Source of the DNA: Cohnella faecalis
GTDB taxonomy: Bacteria; Bacillota; Bacilli; Paenibacillales; Paenibacillaceae
Length of the DNA stretch: 64,000 nucleotides
Assembly: GCF_003570905.1 (NCBI RefSeq)
Contig: NZ_QXJM01000040.1
Coordinates: forward strand, 248,001 to 312,000
Direction: 5' to 3'
In this document: piece after piece, positions 36,030 to 44,771 of the stretch
Layout: the number at the start of each line of letters is the position of its first letter
How positions within the stretch are numbered: position 1 is the stretch's first letter
Notes under the pieces: model-generated
What the model saw: the letters and a program-made list of their open reading frames with translations, nothing else
The model's database searches: none
Told to the model about the DNA's origin: nothing
Translations under genes and position numbers: made by a program

Positions 36030-36848
36030 ATGAGCTTCAATAATCGCCTATCCGTCCGACTCACACTTGTCAGCGCGGGTTCTTTGTCCGCCGCCGCAGG
36101 GCTGGAGCTGTTTCTCGTTCCGCATAATTTGCTGGTCGGAGGGATGACCGGGATTTCCGTTCTGTTCTCCTATTTGACCGACATGAGATTGGGAGTGCTG
36201 CTGATCCTGCTTCACTTGCCTTTGCTGCTGTTGCTGCTGTCCGACCAGAAGCGTCATCCGCACACCCGGCTGCTCGGAGCCGCAGGCATATTCGTATGGT
36301 CGGTTGCCACCTTTGCGCTTCATCCCAAGCCGGCGCTGATCGATCAGTCTCTCGCTTCGGCCGCGGCCGGCGGAATCGTAATCGGCATTGGCTTCGGTCT
36401 CGTCCTCCGGTACGGCGGCTTCCTCGATCCGGTGGCGGCCGGAGCCGCGAAACGCGCGCTGCCCCGATACGTCGCTGCATTCGGCTCTTACCATGCGGCG
36501 ATCAACGGCATATTGCTGCTCGCGGGAGGAATTATGTTCGGCTGGGAGGCTGCGATGCATTCTATTCTGGCGCTGGCGTTCGTTTGGCGGATGACCGTCG
36601 TCGCGCTGAACGGGTTCCCCATGACGAGAACGCTGCGAATTACGACCGAGCGGAGCGACGAGATCGGGCTGGCGCTGCGCTCCAAATTCGGCAAGGAAGT
36701 TACAATTTTGTTATCCGAGCCCGACGATGGAGGGGCGAGAAAGTCGATGCTTTGCAACGTCCACCGCTTGGAGCATTCGCATATCGTTCGTGATATCCGG
36801 GCGCTGGATCCGGAATGCGAGCTGTCCGTTCTTCCCGTGAATCAATAA
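36030..36848 (+). CDS. YitT-family membrane protein (DUF2179)
   Basis: 272 residues. Five N-terminal hydrophobic segments with the YitT opening AAAGLELFLVPHNLLVGGMTGISV and RYGGFLDP, then a cytoplasmic DUF2179 domain (about 200-270; GKEVTILLSE, MLCNVHRLEHSHIVRDIRAL). Function in this family is not settled. ATG 36030 is behind AAGGAGG. Same direction as khtTU, 70 bp downstream, possibly co-transcribed. Confidence 0.9.
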   Translation: MSFNNRLSVRLTLVSAGSLSAAAGLELFLVPHNLLVGGMTGISVLFSYLTDMRLGVLLILLHLPLLLLLLSDQKRHPHTRLLGAAGIFVWSVATFALHPKPALIDQSLASAAAGGIVIGIGFGLVLRYGGFLDPVAAGAAKRALPRYVAAFGSYHAAINGILLLAGGIMFGWEAAMHSILALAFVWRMTVVALNGFPMTRTLRITTERSDEIGLALRSKFGKEVTILLSEPDDGGARKSMLCNVHRLEHSHIVRDIRALDPECELSVLPVNQ

Positions 36849-36853
36849 ACGAA

Positions 36854-36900
36854 GGGGTTGTCCCGAAAGGTCTGCAAGGACCAGAGGGACAACCCTTTAT
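36854..36900 (+). terminator. Terminator after the YitT gene
   Basis: GGGGTTGTCCC pairs with GGGACAACCC, with an inner GGTC/GACC stem, followed by TTTATT. It lies directly before the tandem array. Confidence 0.8.
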
Positions 36901-36921
36901 TGTGTAGTCGAAGACGTAACA

Positions 36922-37979
36922 GTGGGACGAGGTACCATTCTTTCGGCGGGAAGTGCGATCGAGAGCGCATCAGTGGGACGAGGTACCATTCTTTCGGCGG
37001 GACGCGTGATCGAGAGCGCATCAGTGGGACGAGGTACCATTCTTTCGGCGGGACGCGTGATCGAGAGCGCATCAGTGGGACGAGGTACCATACTTTCGGC
37101 GGGACGCGTGATCGAGAACGCAACAGTGGGACGAGGTACCATTCTTTCGGCGGGACGCGTGATCGAGAGCGCATCAGTGGGACGAGGTACCATTCTTTCG
37201 GCGGGAAGTGCGGCTGAGAGCGCAACAGTGGGACGAGGTACCATTCTTTCGGCGGGATGCGTGATCGAGAGCGCATCAGTGGGACGAGGTACCATACAGT
37301 CGGCGAGACGCGTGATCGAGAGCGCATCAGTGGGACGAGGTACCATTCTTTCGGCGGGAAGTGCGGCTGAGAGCGCATCAGTGGGACGAGGTACCATTCA
37401 TTCGGCGGGACGCGTGATCGAGAGCGCATCAGTGGGACGAGGTACCATTCTTTCGGCGGGATGCGTGATCGAGAGCGCATCAGTGGGACGAGGTACCCTA
37501 CTTTCGGCGAGAAGTGCGGCTGAGAACGCAACAGTGGGACGAGGTACCATACAGTCGGCGAGATGCGTGATCGAGAGAGCGCATCAGTGGGACGAGGTAC
37601 CATTCTTTCGGCGGGATGCGTGATCGAGAGCGCATCAGTGGGACGAGGTACCATACTTTTGGCGAGAAGTGCGGCTGAGAACGCAACAGTGGGACGAGGT
37701 ACCATTCTTTCGGCGGGACGCGTGATCGAGAGCGCATCAGTGGGACGAGGTACCCTACTTTCGGCGGGAAGTGCGATCGAGAGCGCATCAGTGGGACGAG
37801 GTACCATACTTTCGGCGGGACGCGTGATCGAGAGCGCATCAGTGGGACGAGGTACCATTCATTCGGCGGGACGCGTGATCGAGAGCGCATCAGTGGGACG
37901 AGGTACCATACTTTCGGCGGAAAGTGTGATCAAGTGCGCATCAGTGGGACGAGGTACCATACTTTCGGCGGAAGTGTGA
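36922..37979 (+). repeat. 51-bp tandem repeat array, 21 copies
   Basis: Each unit starts GTGGGACGAGGTACC; unit starts run from 36922 to 37944 in 51-bp steps. Two tail types alternate irregularly: ACGCGTGATCGAGAGCGCAT and AAGTGCGGCTGAGAGCGCA. The block after GGTACC also varies (ATTCTTTCGGC, ATACTTTCGGC, ATACAGTCGGC, CCTACTTTCGGC). A 2-bp insertion near 37575 and a 1-bp loss in the last unit break the reading frame, arguing against a coding role even though long ORFs exist on both strands. The period equals that of the array at 13,798. Confidence 0.95.
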
Positions 37980-38075
37980 TCAAACTTGCAACTCCATCAC
38001 TGAGTATGACGGTATCGAGAAGGTTTCAGGGGGTTGCCGTCCCTTCACCAGCTCTAACGTCGCAGCAATTAAAAA
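37980..38075 (-). pseudogene. C-terminal remnant of a second DUF817 gene
   Basis: On the minus strand 31 codons read FLIAATLELVKGRQPPE and end at a TGA (37980-37982) exactly at the array border. This matches the end of the intact DUF817 gene at 44,772 (FLIVATLKLVKDRQAPVQ) in both protein and DNA. It has no start and lies directly behind the stop of the P-loop gene, so it is a leftover of a deleted or rearranged paralogue. Confidence 0.7.
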
Positions 38076-38612
38076 CTATGCTCTGATCACCAGTTCCCCT
38101 TCTCCAGAAGGAGTCTCAAAACCGCTTAAAAACCGGGTTAGAGTGTCTTCGGTGATCGGAAACGCCGCATTAGCGTCAAAACGTTCACTCCGGATAAGAA
38201 GCCTCTGACGCAATTCTTCCGGCTGAACCTTTAAGTGAATCAGCTCCCATACACCGCCATGCCGCTCGATCAGTTGCTTGTAGTCGCTTCGTCTTTGACG
38301 CTGCCAAAAGCTGAAATCGATGACGACATGGTGTTTGGTCTGGACTAAATTCACCAACACCCCACGCAGCTTTATTTCCGATTCTTCTTTATAGGACTCA
38401 TAATTCTGTTCCGGATAATCCACTCCAAAACGGCCGTGTGTGGCCCAAATATCCTCATCTATCGAGAGCCGGACAAATCCCTCTTTCTCCAGCTTCTGAG
38501 CAAAGGTGGTTTTACCCGATCCTGCCACGCCACACATCATCACAACGACGGGAGCCGCGCTCGTACGCATTTGCTGCACCAAATTTTCGATAACAACCTT
38601 TTCATTCAGCAC
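38076..38612 (-). CDS. AAA_33-type P-loop kinase/ATP-binding protein
   Basis: 178 residues. Walker A is GVAGSGKTT near residue 30; a Walker B-like strand HHVVIDFSF and a lid RQRLLIRSERFDANAAFPI follow. This is the zeta-toxin/AAA_33 kinase-like family found as stand-alone small-molecule or nucleotide kinases. GTG 38612 has AAAGGAG ten bases upstream. No antitoxin partner is visible, so a toxin role is not supported. Confidence 0.82.
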   Translation of the reverse strand: MLNEKVVIENLVQQMRTSAAPVVVMMCGVAGSGKTTFAQKLEKEGFVRLSIDEDIWATHGRFGVDYPEQNYESYKEESEIKLRGVLVNLVQTKHHVVIDFSFWQRQRRSDYKQLIERHGGVWELIHLKVQPEELRQRLLIRSERFDANAAFPITEDTLTRFLSGFETPSGEGELVIRA

Positions 38613-38703
38613 AATTTACCATCTCCTTTCTATCGGTAATAGCATGCAGAGGCAGAATTAGACAAACGGGAGCTAGAGCTTCACTTTATAATCACGCATA
38701 TCT

Positions 38704-39243
38704 CTAATTGAACAGCCATGCGGTTAATGGTTTATCGTCCCAGACCTGTGCTTCTATGTACCTTTCCGGGCCATAATTGCCCGAAGGGTTCCACTCCTGC
38801 GGCATTCCGAATTCATTTATGACCTGATAGATCTCATTTAACGTATATACCTGCCCCCGATACTTCTTCCCGTCCTGGTATCTCATCGTTGGAAACAAAT
38901 CCCCATAGGTAAAGCTCACGGTATTAGGATCAAATTTTGTAAGGGGTATATGAAGCTCCTTGCCCTTCTCAAACCACTCTAAGAGCCATGGACATTCTCC
39001 AACTGTCATGTAATGAGGGTAACTTCGAATAGGCTTTCCGCCCTTCATAATAAACAAATCTCTTGCTTTAAGCTCGAGACTTCGACGAATCGTCAGATAG
39101 TTCATTGGTCGTTCACTCGCAAATCCCTTCTTCCGAATCCGAATTTCGTTGAGAACTTGTTCTGCTTCCGCTAGTTCTAGATCGGATAAATTACGAAAGG
39201 GGCCAGTCAATTCATCAAAATAATGACATAGAAAATATATCAT
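38704..39243 (-). CDS. Hypothetical cytoplasmic protein
   Basis: About 179 residues, no signal or membrane segment. It contains YLTIRRSLELKARDLF, a proline/aromatic-rich middle (SYPHYMTVGECPWLLEWF) and ends PERYIEAQVWDDKPLTAWLF. No known motif recognised. ATG 39243 follows GGGAGGGG by six bases, so it is very likely expressed. It lies just downstream of the M56 peptidase gene (20 bp), perhaps in its operon. Confidence 0.72.
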   Translation of the reverse strand: MIYFLCHYFDELTGPFRNLSDLELAEAEQVLNEIRIRKKGFASERPMNYLTIRRSLELKARDLFIMKGGKPIRSYPHYMTVGECPWLLEWFEKGKELHIPLTKFDPNTVSFTYGDLFPTMRYQDGKKYRGQVYTLNEIYQVINEFGMPQEWNPSGNYGPERYIEAQVWDDKPLTAWLFN

Positions 39244-39263
39244 CAATAACCCCTCCCATTTAA

Positions 39264-41222
39264 TTATACTATCTCCCGGTTTATTGAGATTTGACCGTTG
39301 GCATAAACGATATCCGAAATAAATTCGGTTCCCTCCATTTCAAAATTCACAAAGCCGCCCACACTGGATATGGCTGCGGCAAACAAGGACAAGCTGCCGT
39401 CATGATTATCTGTAAGGAGCATATCTCCATTCAGATGCGTGTATTCAAGAGTTACTATTTGTTTAGCAGCCGGACTAAAATAAGCCGCATGAGAGCGATG
39501 AAGCCCGGAACCCCATGAATAGGTGAAATACAATTCCGACCTTCCATCGCGATCTATATCGGCAAGTGCCATGCTTGTCACGCCAAAGCCGCCGAACCAT
39601 TCACCAAGCGGGTATACGTTGCCCTCATACAACAGGAATGAAGCGGAAGATTGGTCATATTTGAAAATCCTGTATTCGGAGTTTTCTTTCATATAGGCCG
39701 GCGTGATGTTATAGCATGTGTCTGTGTCATAGCCCGATTTGAAGTCCTTATTTAGAGCTAGAAAGGCATCGACACCGTCCCGGGTTCCGACTATAGCGGC
39801 TTTCACTGGCACCCGCCCGTCAAGCTTTGAAACTTTATAAATACTCCAGATATATTCGCTTTTTTGAATATTGGCGGTGTCCTTGCGTATTTTCGCAAGC
39901 CACATCTCATCATCCAGCAGATAGAGACGGTAAGCAGGCGAAGCGGACGGATTGGTCAATGCATACTGATATCGTTCTTTGTAGGAGGCAATGTCAGGAA
40001 CGCCGATACTATTCATCATAAAGCTGTTATTGAACTCCTGCTTATCCACCGTTGTCCGCTCGTAGTTAGTCGCCAATTTTTGCTGATTGCCGGCTTCGTC
40101 GGTGATGATGAGCGAGTTTTCAGTCAATGTGTAATATTCCTTATGCCCCTCTAAGGCGATAAAGGAGCTAAGTGGATTCATGTAAACCTGCTTTTCAAAG
40201 CTGTAACTGCCATACAGTTTCTCTGTGTCCTTCGGCATCTCATTGACAGTTGGGTTCGCGGCACAGGCGGCGACAACTATCATACAAGCAACGGCCGAGA
40301 AGGCGACAACCCCTTTTTTCGGCGCCTTAAAGCGTAAAGCATTCTTCACGCGCTCACGGACGCTCGTCTCTCCAAAAGCAAGAGGGCCCGCTGACGGAAA
40401 GCGGTAATTCGCCGCAAAGGAGAGCAGCGACGTGCAGTATTCTTTCGTTTTGCCCGCACCGATCTCCGATAGCACTTTTTCATCGCAGCTCATCTCCATG
40501 TCTTTCGCCATCGACGCAAAGGCAAGCCAAACAAGCGGATTAAACCAATGAAAAGCGAGAACCAGAAACGCGATCGGCTTTATCAAGTGGTCCTTCCTTT
40601 TCAAATGATACGCCTCATGCCGCAGGATGTGCATGCGCTCCCGCTCGCCGAGGCCAAAGGGAATGTAAATTCGGGGTTTGATGAAGCCAAGAACGAAGGG
40701 TGACCGAATGTTTTCCGACTCAAAAATATGGTTGTCCAGCCGGACTGCTGTGGCTAAGCGGCGTCTCAGGCGGATGAAGGTGACAATGCTGTAAATAAGC
40801 AGGGCGGCGACGCCGAGACACCACAGGATTGTGCCCAGCAGTATCCATATTTGCAGAGGATTGACGCTGGCGGCCGGAACAGCTGCGGGCAGTCTGTCGC
40901 TGAGAATGGCGTTCACGGTCGGAATTCCCACCGTTACCCTCGGGGATTCCATATACCCGACATCGGCAGGGACATAGCTCAGCGCCACTTCGCCGTCTTT
41001 TTGCGCTGTCGTCATATCAAAGGGGTTTGCGTTAAAAATGCTAAGCTCCGAGGAGAAGGATGTCGGGCAGACAAGACGGAACAGAACGACAACCCACAAC
41101 AAATACGAATATTTCTTCGGCGCTCTTTTCAGCAGCAAGCGGATGAGAAGCACTGCAAGGATCACATAAGCCGCCGTGATGCTCATGTTGAGTACCTTCA
41201 AAAACAGCGTTTCCATTCTCAT
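39264..41222 (-). CDS. BlaR1/MecR1-like M56 membrane metallopeptidase with C-terminal extracellular domain
   Basis: 652 residues. N-terminal membrane helices, then the M56 zinc site HEAYHLKRKDHLIKP near residue 210 and the downstream DEKVL. Another membrane segment (about 305-322) leads to an extracellular part of ~330 residues. This lacks the penicillin-binding SxxK/KTG sensor domain of BlaR1 and instead ends in an FG-GAP-like SMALADIDRDGRSELYF segment. Such proteins cleave the cognate BlaI-type repressor upon signal. Its ATG overlaps the TGA of the repressor gene (ATGA). Confidence 0.87.
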   Translation of the reverse strand: MRMETLFLKVLNMSITAAYVILAVLLIRLLLKRAPKKYSYLLWVVVLFRLVCPTSFSSELSIFNANPFDMTTAQKDGEVALSYVPADVGYMESPRVTVGIPTVNAILSDRLPAAVPAASVNPLQIWILLGTILWCLGVAALLIYSIVTFIRLRRRLATAVRLDNHIFESENIRSPFVLGFIKPRIYIPFGLGERERMHILRHEAYHLKRKDHLIKPIAFLVLAFHWFNPLVWLAFASMAKDMEMSCDEKVLSEIGAGKTKEYCTSLLSFAANYRFPSAGPLAFGETSVRERVKNALRFKAPKKGVVAFSAVACMIVVAACAANPTVNEMPKDTEKLYGSYSFEKQVYMNPLSSFIALEGHKEYYTLTENSLIITDEAGNQQKLATNYERTTVDKQEFNNSFMMNSIGVPDIASYKERYQYALTNPSASPAYRLYLLDDEMWLAKIRKDTANIQKSEYIWSIYKVSKLDGRVPVKAAIVGTRDGVDAFLALNKDFKSGYDTDTCYNITPAYMKENSEYRIFKYDQSSASFLLYEGNVYPLGEWFGGFGVTSMALADIDRDGRSELYFTYSWGSGLHRSHAAYFSPAAKQIVTLEYTHLNGDMLLTDNHDGSLSLFAAAISSVGGFVNFEMEGTEFISDIVYANGQISINREIV

Positions 41223-41581
41223 CGCTCCTTGTGTTCGTCAATCAAGCGCTTTAGCTCGTCAGCTTCCTTCTTGGAAAGGGGCTTATTTCCGAAAAACGAA
41301 ACGAGAAACTGCGGCAACGAGCCCTCGAAGGTCCGCTCAATAAAATACTCGCTCTCATAAGCTTGTACCTGCTCCTTGGGTATAATGGAGCTCACAATCG
41401 TATCCTCGTTTTTAAGAAGGCCTTTTTCACACATTTTTCGAAGCACCGTATAGGTGGTGGGCTTCTTCCAACCGAGTTTTTCTGAACATAACGTTACCAA
41501 CTGCCCCGACGCTAACGGCTCGTTCTCCCACACTACCAGCATAAAGCGATAATCGCTTTCACAAAGCTTCAAGTTTTTCAT
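41219..41581 (-). CDS. BlaI/MecI-family repressor
   Basis: 120 residues, a winged helix of the BlaI/MecI/CopY family: FMLVVWENEPLASGQLVTLCSEKLGWKKPTTYTVLRKMCEKGLL at residues ~12-56, then a C-terminal dimerization part. ATG 41581 is five bases after GGAGG. Partner of the M56 peptidase directly downstream, which would inactivate it by cleavage. Two palindromes upstream are its likely operators. Confidence 0.93.
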   Translation of the reverse strand: MKNLKLCESDYRFMLVVWENEPLASGQLVTLCSEKLGWKKPTTYTVLRKMCEKGLLKNEDTIVSSIIPKEQVQAYESEYFIERTFEGSLPQFLVSFFGNKPLSKKEADELKRLIDEHKER

Positions 41582-41598
41582 ATCTTCCTCCATAGATG

Positions 41599-41647
41599 GT
41601 TTATAATCATAAACCCACAGGCACAGTCTTAGTTTATAACTATAAAC
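41599..41647 (-). promoter_or_regulatory. Two palindromic operators for the BlaI-like repressor
   Basis: GTTTATAATCATAAAC at 41599-41614 and GTTTATAACTATAAAC at 41632-41647 are near-perfect 16-bp palindromes whose starts are 33 bp apart (about three helix turns). The first lies only 18 bp before the repressor start codon. This arrangement suggests autorepression by two dimers. Confidence 0.8.
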
Positions 41648-41693
41648 CGGAGGTGTCAACTTGTCGGACAGACACAAACGAAACGCCAACTCT

Positions 41694-42545
41694 TTAGTTT
41701 GTGGAGATAAAATATTCCGATAAAATCCCCAATAAAACTTGCTTATAATCATTTATGTCATACGAAGAGTTGTCCACTTTTTTCTTGGCTATTTTCATTC
41801 CTACAAATATTTCCTCTTCCAACTTTTTTCTTGCCTTAAGAACTTGAAGAGTTCCTTCCAGCCCGCTGTAGCCCCGCTCTTTTCCATACCCTTGGTTTGT
41901 ATAATAGTTAATAAAGCTTTCTGACCATTCTTTAGGTCTATCCTTAACCGCCTTTCTGAAAGAACCGTCAAGATCGCTCTGCTCTACGTAAATCAACAAC
42001 GGATTCAGTCGCTCTACAATCGTTGCGAGTTCCATAACGTAGCTTAATACGATCTCCTCTGCCCCGCATTTAATCATCGCCATAGTTACAGGGTTCTGTA
42101 TAAAACAGCATTCAAATACAAAGGTATCTGGCCCATTCAGAGCATTCGCCGTAAACCTTTTCCATCTGTCTGCGATCAGTCTCCTGTGTTGATTTAGAGG
42201 CAATTCATAAACATCATTTTTGACAACTGCACGAAGCAAATCGTCTGGAAAACCTGACCCATATTCGCTTTTTATTTTTTGATACTCCAAAAGGAAATCG
42301 TTTCCTTGTTTAATCGCATGATTACTAAGCAAATCTCTAGACACTTCATGGGTGCGTAACAGCTCATCGAATTCATTTTGCTTAAAGTATGCGACTCCTT
42401 CATAATCAGCAGGATGGTCGAGATTTCCTTCTAAAAACAGCTGAGATTTAATGTTAATTTCCGCAAGGATTTCTTGAACCAGTTGAGCAGTTGTTGTTTT
42501 CCCGAACCCCGGTAATCCCTCAATCAAGATTAGCTTCGGTCTCAT
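41694..42545 (-). CDS. P-loop NTPase of unknown function
   Basis: 283 residues. The N-terminus is a Walker A, LILIEGLPGFGKTTTAQLV; a FVFECCFIQNP strand-loop and a YVEQSDLDGSFRKAVKDRPKEW helix follow, as in small thymidylate-kinase-like proteins. The protein is AT-richer than its neighbours. Substrate unknown. It is divergent from the HAD gene at 42,647. Confidence 0.75.
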   Translation of the reverse strand: MRPKLILIEGLPGFGKTTTAQLVQEILAEINIKSQLFLEGNLDHPADYEGVAYFKQNEFDELLRTHEVSRDLLSNHAIKQGNDFLLEYQKIKSEYGSGFPDDLLRAVVKNDVYELPLNQHRRLIADRWKRFTANALNGPDTFVFECCFIQNPVTMAMIKCGAEEIVLSYVMELATIVERLNPLLIYVEQSDLDGSFRKAVKDRPKEWSESFINYYTNQGYGKERGYSGLEGTLQVLKARKKLEEEIFVGMKIAKKKVDNSSYDINDYKQVLLGILSEYFISTN

Positions 42546-42646
42546 AACGATCGACCCCTTATCTTATGTAAAATATTAGACTTTCGATGAAAATTATACA
42601 AATGATAGTATACTATGAGAAACACTGATGCAAAGCGAGTGATTTT

Positions 42647-43327
42647 ATGCCTACTAATATGACTACTAAAACAGTACTATTTGACTTTGATGGCACGCTG
42701 GCAGATACATTACCCCTATCGTTTAAAGCGTTTAAAGCAGTGTTTGAAAAGTATGACAACCGAATTGTTACTGAGGAACAACTTGTCGGAATGTTCGGAC
42801 CGACTGAAGATGAAATAATCGCAACGAATTTGGAAAATATCTCAGAAATAAAACAAGCTATTCAAGATTATTACGACATCTATAAGCAGGGACATTTTGA
42901 CGAGTTACAACAAAATTACGAAATAATTGATATGCTCCGTCTTCTTAAGCAACATGAGATAAAGATCGGTGTCATTACTGGAAAAAGCAAGAAGGCCTTT
43001 ATCATCTCGTCAGAAGCGTTACAGCTTTCGGGATTTTTTGATTTGGCTATCACCGGGGATGATGTAGAGTGTCCTAAGCCTCATCCGGAGGGGATCTTCA
43101 AAGCACTGGACTTCTTTGAAACGGACAAGAACGAAGCTGTTTTTCTCGGCGACAGCAACGCTGATATTAAAGCTGGAAAAGCAGCTGGAATTCGTACTTT
43201 CGGTGTTCAATGGCTCTCGACATATCAAAGCTCCCATTTTGAAGTTCCGCCGGATTTAATCTTTACAAACATTCAGCAGTTTATTAGACAGATACTAGAG
43301 GACAAATCTAGCTGTACGGATATTTAG
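42647..43327 (+). CDS. HAD-superfamily phosphatase (PpaX/Gph-like)
   Basis: 226 residues. Motif I VLFDFDGTLADT, motif II VITGKSKK, motif III Lys in ECPKPHPEG, and motif IV VFLGDSNADI are all present. This is the subfamily I HAD group containing pyrophosphatase PpaX and phosphoglycolate phosphatase; the precise substrate is not clear. ATG 42647. Confidence 0.88.
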   Translation: MPTNMTTKTVLFDFDGTLADTLPLSFKAFKAVFEKYDNRIVTEEQLVGMFGPTEDEIIATNLENISEIKQAIQDYYDIYKQGHFDELQQNYEIIDMLRLLKQHEIKIGVITGKSKKAFIISSEALQLSGFFDLAITGDDVECPKPHPEGIFKALDFFETDKNEAVFLGDSNADIKAGKAAGIRTFGVQWLSTYQSSHFEVPPDLIFTNIQQFIRQILEDKSSCTDI

Positions 43328-43355
43328 TCCCCCTCGTTTCTTTAACTCTGTCTGC

Positions 43356-44521
43356 TTAATGATGGAACAGTCTAACCCCTGAATACGCCATTACCATACC
43401 GTATTCATTTGCACCTTTTACAATTTCCACATCATTTGATGAACTTCCCGTCTGAACCACATATTTGACTCCACTCTGGCTAGCGCGGTCAAGATTATCC
43501 CTAAAGGGTAACAGGGCATCCGATGCGTAGGAAACCTGTTTTAGACCTTGTAACCATGCCTTTTTTTCGTCGGGAGTAAGCCGAACAGGCGTTTCGTCAA
43601 AATAGGTTGCCCAATGTGCTTCTTCATAAGGGGAGGGGTTGTTATATAACCATAAGTCAATGGCATTATTTTTTTCCGTTCGACTTACCCCTTCTTTAAA
43701 TTTCATCGAAAGCGCTAATGGGTGTTGTCGTAAAAACCAATTATCCGCCTTATCTCCAGCAATCCTTGTGCAATGAATACGTGATTGCTGTCCTGCTCCG
43801 ATCCCTATTGCTTGTCCCTCTAAAGCAAAACATACTGAATTGGATTGGGTGTATTTAAGTGTAATCATCGCAAGCAGGAGATCCCTTTTAGCCAAATCTG
43901 GAATGGCCTTTTTATCGGTGACGATGTTCGTCAACATTTCTTCGGTAACTACAATTTCATTTCGCTCTTGCTGCAAATCAAGCCCATACAACATTTTCCG
44001 TTCAATAACTGGAGGATTATAATCAGGGTCAATTTCAATGATTAAATATTTACCGTGCTTTTTTTTCTGGAGTATTTCTAATGCCGCAGCATCATAACCA
44101 GGTGCGACAATCATGTCTGAAACTTCCCTTTTCAACATATTGGCAACGCTAATATCGACAGTATCGCTAAAAGCGGCACAATCGCCGAACGAGGACATGC
44201 GATCGGCTCCTCTAGCGCGTGCGTATGCAACTGCAAGGGGGATAACTCCAAATCTTCAACGAAATATGACCTTGCCAATTCAGGACTTAATGGATTATAA
44301 ACAGCCGCACCAGCAGGGCTGACATGTTTAAATGAGGCAGCGGAAGGCAACCCGAGACTCTTTTTTAATTCCATTACTAACTGAAAGGAATTTAGTGCAT
44401 CTAAAATATTAGTGTAACTTGGTTCCCCGTTAAGGATCTTTACAGGTAGTTTTTTTTCCGAATATAGTTTTGCAGTTCCCTGATGAGGGTTAATTCCATA
44501 ACGCAACATAATTTCCGCCAT
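43356..44521 (-). pseudogene. PurH-like AICAR formyltransferase, frameshifted once
   Basis: The first part reads [20 protein letters not shown]...[17 protein letters not shown], the second [20 protein letters not shown]...VVQTGSSSNDVEIVKGANEYGMVM, together ~390 residues, the length of the short stand-alone formyltransferase paralogue lacking the IMP cyclohydrolase domain. The two frames join if one base is added to the five-G run at 44237-44241 (giving [23 protein letters not shown]). No other damage is seen and an intact ZTP riboswitch precedes it, so a sequencing error is plausible and the gene may be functional. Confidence 0.85.
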
Positions 44522-44544
44522 ATAGGCAACATCCTCTCTAAGGA

Positions 44545-44655
44545 AAATAAAAAAAGTATTTGATTAAACTCATCAAATACTTTGCCCAGGCGTACGGCGT
44601 TATGAATATGTGCTCCCTCGTGGTTATCCACGCTTACGCCAGTTGCACATACCAA
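44545..44655 (-). ncRNA. ZTP (pfl) riboswitch with terminator
   Basis: On the minus strand the aptamer shows AACTGGCGTAAGCGTGG, a short hairpin, GAGGGAGCACAT and CGTACGCCTGGGCA, the conserved pfl/ZTP core. It is followed by an intrinsic terminator: AAGTATTTGAT and ATCAAATACTT pair and precede seven T residues (44549-44555). ZTP riboswitches activate one-carbon and purine genes when ZMP/ZTP accumulates, and the downstream gene is a PurH-like formyltransferase, a textbook target. A promoter lies upstream at 44,667-44,695. Confidence 0.88.
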
Positions 44656-44666
44656 ATATTTACTAT

Positions 44667-44695
44667 ATTGTATTCCGAAAATTCATATAAATCAA
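44667..44695 (-). promoter_or_regulatory. Promoter of the ZTP-riboswitch transcript
   Basis: On the minus strand TTGATT (44690-44695) and TACAAT (44667-44672) are 17 bp apart, placing the transcription start just before the aptamer. Confidence 0.75.
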
Positions 44696-44771
44696 GCACA
44701 AGTAGGCCCACAACTTGTACTAAATCCTTTTCACTCAACTTTTGCAGCCGCTCTTATCTTTTTAGGTATTG

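Noticed and set aside
36842..37979. Overlapping ORFs of up to 338 codons through the second array
   Set aside because: Frame is broken by a 2-bp insertion near 37,575, several frames are open at once, and no start signal is present.
36922..37979. CRISPR array
   Set aside because: Units are contiguous and nearly identical along their whole 51 bp; there are no unique spacers and no cas genes.
38076..38612. Zeta-toxin of a toxin-antitoxin pair
   Set aside because: Only the general P-loop kinase pattern is visible and no small antitoxin gene is adjacent.
39264..41222. True beta-lactam receptor BlaR1
   Set aside because: The C-terminal domain lacks the SxxK and KTG motifs of the penicillin-sensing domain.
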